Positions 4,853 to 8,168 of a DNA stretch of 8,168 nt are shown here, piece after piece. The stretch comes from Methanoculleus sp. UBA77 (GTDB lineage Archaea > Halobacteriota > Methanomicrobia > Methanomicrobiales > Methanoculleaceae). Made by a program: the position numbers and the translations under genes. Position 1 is the first letter of the stretch. The number at the start of each line of letters is the position of its first letter. The stretch spans positions 1 to 8,168 of the forward strand of contig DALN01000025.1 in NCBI GenBank assembly GCA_002499455.1, written 5' to 3'. The notes under the pieces are model-generated. The model was not told where the DNA came from, searched no databases, and was given only the letters and a program-made list of their open reading frames with translations.

Positions 4853-6400
4853 ATGCAGCGCGCCACGAGCCCCGCCCTGATCTCATGGAACATCACCCTC
4901 CGCTGCCCGCTGAAGTGCGCTCACTGCTACGCGGATGCAGGCGAACGCGAAGCTGAAGGGGTACTCTCGACAGAAGAGGCGTTCTCGGTCATCGACCAGA
5001 TCGCTGCGGTCGGAAGGCCCGTCGTCGTCCTCTCCGGGGGAGAACCGCTCCTCAGGGAGGACATCTTTGCGATCGCCCGGTACGGGACCGAGCGGGGACT
5101 CGTGATGGCGATGGGCACGAGCGGGTATCTCCTCGATGAGGAGACGGCGAGGCGGCTCGCCGCGGCGGGAGTCCGGTCGGTGGCAATCAGCCTCGATTCG
5201 GCGGATCCGGGGACCCACGACGCGTTCCGCGGGGTTCCCGGCGTATGGGAGCGGGCGGTCGCGGCGATCGGGCACTGCCTTGAAGCGGGGCTCGGTGTCC
5301 GGATCAACATGACGGTCATGCGCCCCGTCCTCGCCGACGTGGAAGGGGTGCTTGCTCTCGGCGAATCCCTCGGCGTGCGCGACTACCAGGTCTTCTTCCC
5401 CGTGGAGACCGGGAGGGGACGCGAACCCGGGCAGGGCGGTCCCCGCGAGTACGAGGACCTGATCCGGGATATCCTCCTCCGCTACCGGGAGAGCGATCTC
5501 CGGGTTCGGCCGACGTGCGCACCCCAGTTCCGCCGTATCGCAGAGGATGCCGGGATCGAGAACCCCGGCTGGAGCCGGGGCTGCATGGCCGGCATCAGTT
5601 ACTGCCGGATCTACGCGACCGGGGAGGTGACGCCCTGCCCCTACCTGCCGGTGAGCGCGGGCAACCTCCGCACCACGACGTTTGCCGAGATCTGGAACCA
5701 CTCGGAACTCTTCGACGCCCTCCGTGACCCCGAACGGCTCACCGGGAAGTGCGGCCGGTGCGGCTACAGGACAGTCTGCGGGGGGTGCCGGGCACGGGCC
5801 TACCGCGGGGCCGATGCCGTTCCTGCCCGGTGGTGCGACGGCCTCATGCGGCCCGACGACCCCTGCGGGGAGGTTTCGCGCGAGGACCCCTGGTGCCCCT
5901 ACGAGCCCGGCGGTGCCGACCGGACCGACCTTGCGATCCTCGATGCCCTCCAGGACGACCTCCCCCTGGTGCCCCGGCCGTGGGCCGCTATCGCGGCGAG
6001 AGTCGGGATCGCGGAGGACGACCTCCTCGCGAGGATGCGGCGGCTTCAGGCCTCGGGCATCCTCCGCAACGTCTCGCCGGTCTTTGAGTCGCGGAGGTTC
6101 GGGCTTGCCGCCGCGTCCCTGATCGCCCTCCGCGTCCCCGATAGCCGGGTGCGGGAGGTGGCGGAGATCGTCAGCGGCTACCCGGAGGTCTCGCACAACT
6201 TCCGGCGGGACCATCCCTACACCCTCTGGTTCACCCTTGCCGCCCCGACAGAGGAGCGGCTCCGGGAGGTGCTCGCGGAGATCCTCCTCCGGGCCGGCAT
6301 ACCCGAAGCGGACGCGCTCGACCTTTCCACCGTCCGGGCATACAAGATCGATCTCCGCTTTCCCCTCTCCGGGGAGGAGGTCTCCCATGGATCCGATTGA
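4853..6400 (+). CDS. ahbD-ahbA: Fused heme synthase AhbD and siroheme decarboxylase subunit AhbA
   Basis: This 515-residue protein joins two enzymes of the alternative heme pathway. Residues 1-350 are a radical SAM/SPASM protein: CX3CX2C at Cys18/22/25 binds the SAM [4Fe-4S] cluster, SGGEPLL (61-67) contacts SAM, and the C-terminal cysteines 300, 303, 309 and 312 (KCGRCGYR, CGGCRARAY) with 222, 244, 251 and 262 suit auxiliary cluster binding. TCAPQFRRI and RGCMAGISYC match AhbD, which oxidatively decarboxylates two propionates of Fe-coproporphyrin III to give heme b. Residues 355-505 are an Lrp/AsnC-like siroheme decarboxylase half: a winged-helix start (357-405), then VSHNFRRDHPYTLWFT with His448 and His454, and a tail TVRAYKIDLRFPL, the AhbA pattern. 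The join at about 350-356 is seamless, with no sign of a frameshift. An inserted stretch at 318-345 carries extra Cys328 and Cys338. The ATG at 4853 is the only ATG after an in-frame stop at 4823. Confidence 0.85.
   Translation: MQRATSPALISWNITLRCPLKCAHCYADAGEREAEGVLSTEEAFSVIDQIAAVGRPVVVLSGGEPLLREDIFAIARYGTERGLVMAMGTSGYLLDEETARRLAAAGVRSVAISLDSADPGTHDAFRGVPGVWERAVAAIGHCLEAGLGVRINMTVMRPVLADVEGVLALGESLGVRDYQVFFPVETGRGREPGQGGPREYEDLIRDILLRYRESDLRVRPTCAPQFRRIAEDAGIENPGWSRGCMAGISYCRIYATGEVTPCPYLPVSAGNLRTTTFAEIWNHSELFDALRDPERLTGKCGRCGYRTVCGGCRARAYRGADAVPARWCDGLMRPDDPCGEVSREDPWCPYEPGGADRTDLAILDALQDDLPLVPRPWAAIAARVGIAEDDLLARMRRLQASGILRNVSPVFESRRFGLAAASLIALRVPDSRVREVAEIVSGYPEVSHNFRRDHPYTLWFTLAAPTEERLREVLAEILLRAGIPEADALDLSTVRAYKIDLRFPLSGEEVSHGSD
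6373..6381 (+). promoter_or_regulatory. Strong ribosome binding site of ahbB
   Basis: GGAGGAGGT lies inside the last codons of the ahbD-ahbA gene, 5 bases before the ATG at 6387. It decides the ahbB start over longer upstream extensions in the same frame and points to coupled translation of the two decarboxylase halves. Confidence 0.75.
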
Positions 6401-6875
6401 TGTCCGCCTCCTTGCAGAACTGGAGAAAGGGGTCCCACCGGTCAGCGAACCGTTTGCCGATATCGGGAGGCGGCTCGGCATACCGGAGGCGGAGGTGCTC
6501 CGCCGGGCGCAGCGCCTCCGCGACGAGGGGGTTATCCGGAAGATCCGGGCCCGGATCAACCAGCGGCTCGTCGGGATCACGGCAAACGCCCTCGTCGCAT
6601 GGCGGCCGCCGGTGGAGTGGGGCGAGGAGGCGCTCTCCCTCCTCGCCTCCTCGCCCGGGGTCTCCCACTGCTACCTGCGCCGGCCGGTGCCGGGGAGGTG
6701 GGAGTACACCCTCTACACCGTCCACCACGGCAGGAGCCGGGAGGAGGTGCGCTCTGCGGTCGAGGAGATTGCGCAGGCGGTCGGGTGCCGGGAGTATATC
6801 GTCCTCTTCAGCACCGAGGAGTACAAGAGGGTGCCGAACGTGCGTATCGGCGAGAATGGAGGAGATCTGCGATGA
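6387..6875 (+). CDS. ahbB: Siroheme decarboxylase subunit AhbB
   Basis: This 162-residue soluble protein belongs to the Lrp/AsnC-like siroheme decarboxylases. AhbA and AhbB together remove the C12 and C18 acetate carboxyl groups of siroheme, giving 12,18-didecarboxysiroheme. It has a winged-helix start (about 3-50, with LGIPEAEVLRRAQRLRDEGVI), then VSHCYLRRPVPGRWEYTLYT with His94, and a VHHG turn (His113/114). It ends with FSTEEYKRVPNVR, the AhbB counterpart of the 'REFKK' tail. The HCYxRP block separates it from the HNFRRDHP block of the fused AhbA half upstream, so the two are a complementary pair and not duplicates. Such proteins are often misnamed AsnC-family regulators. The start at 6387 overlaps the upstream gene by 14 bases and has an excellent ribosome site. 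The stop overlaps the ahbC start by ATGA. Confidence 0.88.
   Translation: MDPIDVRLLAELEKGVPPVSEPFADIGRRLGIPEAEVLRRAQRLRDEGVIRKIRARINQRLVGITANALVAWRPPVEWGEEALSLLASSPGVSHCYLRRPVPGRWEYTLYTVHHGRSREEVRSAVEEIAQAVGCREYIVLFSTEEYKRVPNVRIGENGGDLR
6858..6867 (+). promoter_or_regulatory. Strong ribosome binding site of ahbC
   Basis: GGAGGAGATC closely matches the anti-Shine-Dalgarno complement. It lies in the last codons of ahbB, directly before the ATG at 6872, and fixes the ahbC start at the ATGA overlap. Confidence 0.75.
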
Positions 6876-8053
6876 ACAGAATCACACAATGCATGCACGG
6901 GCGGGGAACGGTCAGCGGCGTCGTCCGTCACCAGAACAGGCCGCTTACAGAAGTGCCGGGGAAGTATCTCGCGTTCGTGCGGGAGTACCGGCCGGTCGTC
7001 TTCTGGAACCTCACCGACCGGTGCAACCTCGCCTGCGCCCACTGCTACGGCAGGTCCGGGCCGGACTCGGGGACGGAGGGCGAGCTCTCGACCGATGAGG
7101 CCCTCGCGCTCATCGATGACTTCGCCGCGACGGGCGTGCCGCTCATCCTTCTCTCCGGCGGCGAACCCCTCCTCCGCGATGACCTGCCGGAACTCGCCCG
7201 TGCGGCGGGCGAGCGCGGGATCCGGACCGCGCTCAGCACGAACGGCACCCTGATCACCCCCGGCGCCGCCCGGATGATCCGGGACGCGGGGATCGGCTAC
7301 GTCGGGATATCGCTCGACGGTGCGTCCCCGGAGACTCACGACGCGTTCCGGGGGACCGCGGGAGCGTTCGAACGGGCGATGGAGGGGTTTGCCCGGTGCC
7401 GGGAGGCTGGCATCCGGACCGGCCTCCGGGTCACCCTGACAGAGGAGAATTATCGAGAGCTCCCGGCCCTGATCGACCTCGCGGCGGCCGAAGGCGCCTC
7501 CCGGTTCTGCCTCTACTGGCTTGTCCCGAGCGGGCGGGGGGGCGAGGTCTACGACCGGCTCCAGGTAGGCCCGGAGGAGGTAGACGGGGCGCTCACCCTC
7601 CTCTACCGGAGGGCCAGGGAGATCGATCCCGGGTCCATGGAGTTCCTGACCGTCGACGCCCCGCAGGACTGCGTCCACCTCCTCCGGGCCATGGAGCGGG
7701 ACGGGTCTCCCGACGTCCACGAGGCCGAGGCCCTCGTCCGGTCCCTGAACGGCGGGTGCAGCGCGGGTACGCGGGTGGCGAACGTCGACCCCCGGGGGAA
7801 CGTTTACCCCTGCCAGTTCGCCCGGTCGCCGGAGTTCCTCATCGGCAACGTCCGCAAGCAGCCGTTCTCCCGGCTCTGGCAGGATGCCCAGAACCCCGTC
7901 CTCTCCCGGTTCAGGGCGACACCGCGGGACCTCTCGGGGAAGTGCGGGCGGTGCGGCTACCGGGACCTCTGCGGCGGCGGCTGCCGTGTGCGGGCGTATG
8001 CCGCCGGCGGGGACCACACCGCTCCCGACCCGTTCTGTTTCGTCGAGGAGTAA
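6872..8053 (+). CDS. ahbC: 12,18-didecarboxysiroheme deacetylase AhbC (Fe-coproporphyrin III synthase)
   Basis: This 393-residue radical SAM/SPASM enzyme carries out the middle step of the alternative heme route: it removes the two acetyl side chains of 12,18-didecarboxysiroheme to form Fe-coproporphyrin III. The N-terminal extension (1-40, ending KYLAFVREYRPVVFWNLTDR) is typical of AhbC/NirJ proteins. Cys51/55/58 bind the SAM [4Fe-4S] cluster, and LSGGEPLL (94-101) is the SAM-contact motif. Cys296 and Cys314 (GGCSAGTR, VYPCQF) with Cys358, 361, 367, 371 and 389 form the SPASM cysteine set for a further cluster. GGCSAGTRVANVDPRGNVYPCQF separates it from the AhbD-type module in the first operon gene, which has TCAPQ and RGCMAG instead. 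Length is normal for the family. It is the last gene of the operon and ends with TAA 12 bases before the terminator arms of the convergent gene. Confidence 0.88.
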   Translation: MNRITQCMHGRGTVSGVVRHQNRPLTEVPGKYLAFVREYRPVVFWNLTDRCNLACAHCYGRSGPDSGTEGELSTDEALALIDDFAATGVPLILLSGGEPLLRDDLPELARAAGERGIRTALSTNGTLITPGAARMIRDAGIGYVGISLDGASPETHDAFRGTAGAFERAMEGFARCREAGIRTGLRVTLTEENYRELPALIDLAAAEGASRFCLYWLVPSGRGGEVYDRLQVGPEEVDGALTLLYRRAREIDPGSMEFLTVDAPQDCVHLLRAMERDGSPDVHEAEALVRSLNGGCSAGTRVANVDPRGNVYPCQFARSPEFLIGNVRKQPFSRLWQDAQNPVLSRFRATPRDLSGKCGRCGYRDLCGGGCRVRAYAAGGDHTAPDPFCFVEE

Positions 8054-8080
8054 AAATAGGGGTGGCGGCTCCGCCGCTAC
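8052..8080 (-). terminator. Hairpin and T-run terminator of the convergent catalase-like gene
   Basis: Arms at 8062-8069 (GTGGCGGC) and 8073-8080 (GCCGCTAC) pair over 8 positions, one of them a G-U, around a 3-base loop. Read on the minus strand the hairpin is followed by CCCTATTTTTAC, giving a run of five T (8056-8052). The left-reading gene's stop codon (8077-8079) sits inside one arm. On the plus strand no T-run follows the hairpin, so it primarily serves the minus-strand gene. Confidence 0.5.
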
Positions 8081-8168
8081 TGCACCCGGTCGAGCGGGAT
8101 GCCGAGCGCGTCCGCGACACCCTTCCCGTAGGCCGGGTCGGCCTTTAAGCAGTTGCCGATGTGCCGGA
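8077..8168 (-). CDS. Probable heme catalase, C-terminal end only
   Basis: Only the last 29 whole codons of this minus-strand gene are in the window. They contain RHIGNCLKADPAYGKGV followed by ADALGI and end in DRVQ. The pattern 'xKADPxYGxxVAxALGI' is the usual C-terminal end of monofunctional heme catalases, which break hydrogen peroxide into water and oxygen in the cytoplasm. The heme-binding tyrosine and the catalytic histidine lie outside the window. The gene converges on the heme operon, which fits a heme-dependent product. The short length keeps the confidence moderate. Confidence 0.65.
   Translation of the reverse strand, partial: RHIGNCLKADPAYGKGVADALGIPLDRVQ

Noticed and set aside
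6237..6386. An extended ahbB with about 50 more N-terminal residues
   Set aside because: The extension overlaps the AhbA coding end in another frame, is low-complexity, and ignores the ideal ribosome site before the ATG at 6387.
4883..6580. Long minus-strand open frame opposite the heme operon, and a similar one at 6713-8017
   Set aside because: Both are shadows of the ahb genes, which have cysteine motifs, ribosome sites and family signatures on the plus strand.
6387..6875. AhbB, and the AhbA half, read as Lrp/AsnC transcription regulators
   Set aside because: The winged-helix start is shared, but the SHCYLRRP and SHNFRRDHP blocks and the radical SAM neighbours are those of siroheme decarboxylases.
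1..8168. Mobile elements, CRISPR arrays, tRNA or rRNA genes, defence systems
   Set aside because: I saw no transposase or integrase motif, no terminal repeats, no regularly spaced repeats and no RNA gene signatures. The genes look like chromosomal housekeeping and stress functions.

Overview
The window is GC-rich DNA, very probably from a methanogenic archaeon of the order Methanomicrobiales (Methanoculleus-like). I infer this from three things: the archaeal alternative (siroheme-dependent, Ahb) heme genes, a soluble sensor kinase with several PAS domains and an 'RHDxxNQLT' H-box, and archaeal-style expression signals (TATA-like boxes, GGAG/GGAGG ribosome sites, ATGA overlaps). The assignment rests on gene content read by eye, not on a database search.

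Left part (1-3797, all genes on the minus strand): the first 37 codons of an AlkD-like DNA alkylation repair gene run off the left edge. Upstream of it lies a cytoplasmic three-PAS histidine kinase with no receiver partner in view, behind a leader or spacer of about 420 bp. Upstream of that is a two-gene unit: an unannotated 32-codon ORF with a good ribosome site, overlapping by ATGA a tandem-GNAT acetyltransferase whose second half resembles phosphinothricin-type acetyltransferases. A metallophosphoesterase-like gene (3881-4771, minus) follows, with some metal-binding motifs altered.

Right part (4853-8053, plus strand): a tightly packed three-gene operon encodes all the enzymes that convert siroheme to heme b. 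The first gene is a single-frame fusion of the heme synthase AhbD (radical SAM/SPASM, last step) to the siroheme decarboxylase subunit AhbA (first step). It overlaps by 14 bp the gene for the partner subunit AhbB, which overlaps by ATGA the gene for AhbC (radical SAM/SPASM, middle step). Strong ribosome sites lie inside the upstream coding ends, so the proteins should be made in a coupled way. Converging on the operon from the right edge is the 3' end of what looks like a heme catalase gene, with a hairpin-plus-T-run terminator across its stop codon.

Together the right half reads as a heme supply module beside a heme-consuming enzyme. If the host lacks cytochromes, as most Methanomicrobiales do, catalase may be a main reason the pathway is kept. 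The AhbD-AhbA fusion, the small coupled ORF and the atypical metallophosphoesterase are the points most worth a second look. I saw no mobile element, CRISPR array or RNA gene.
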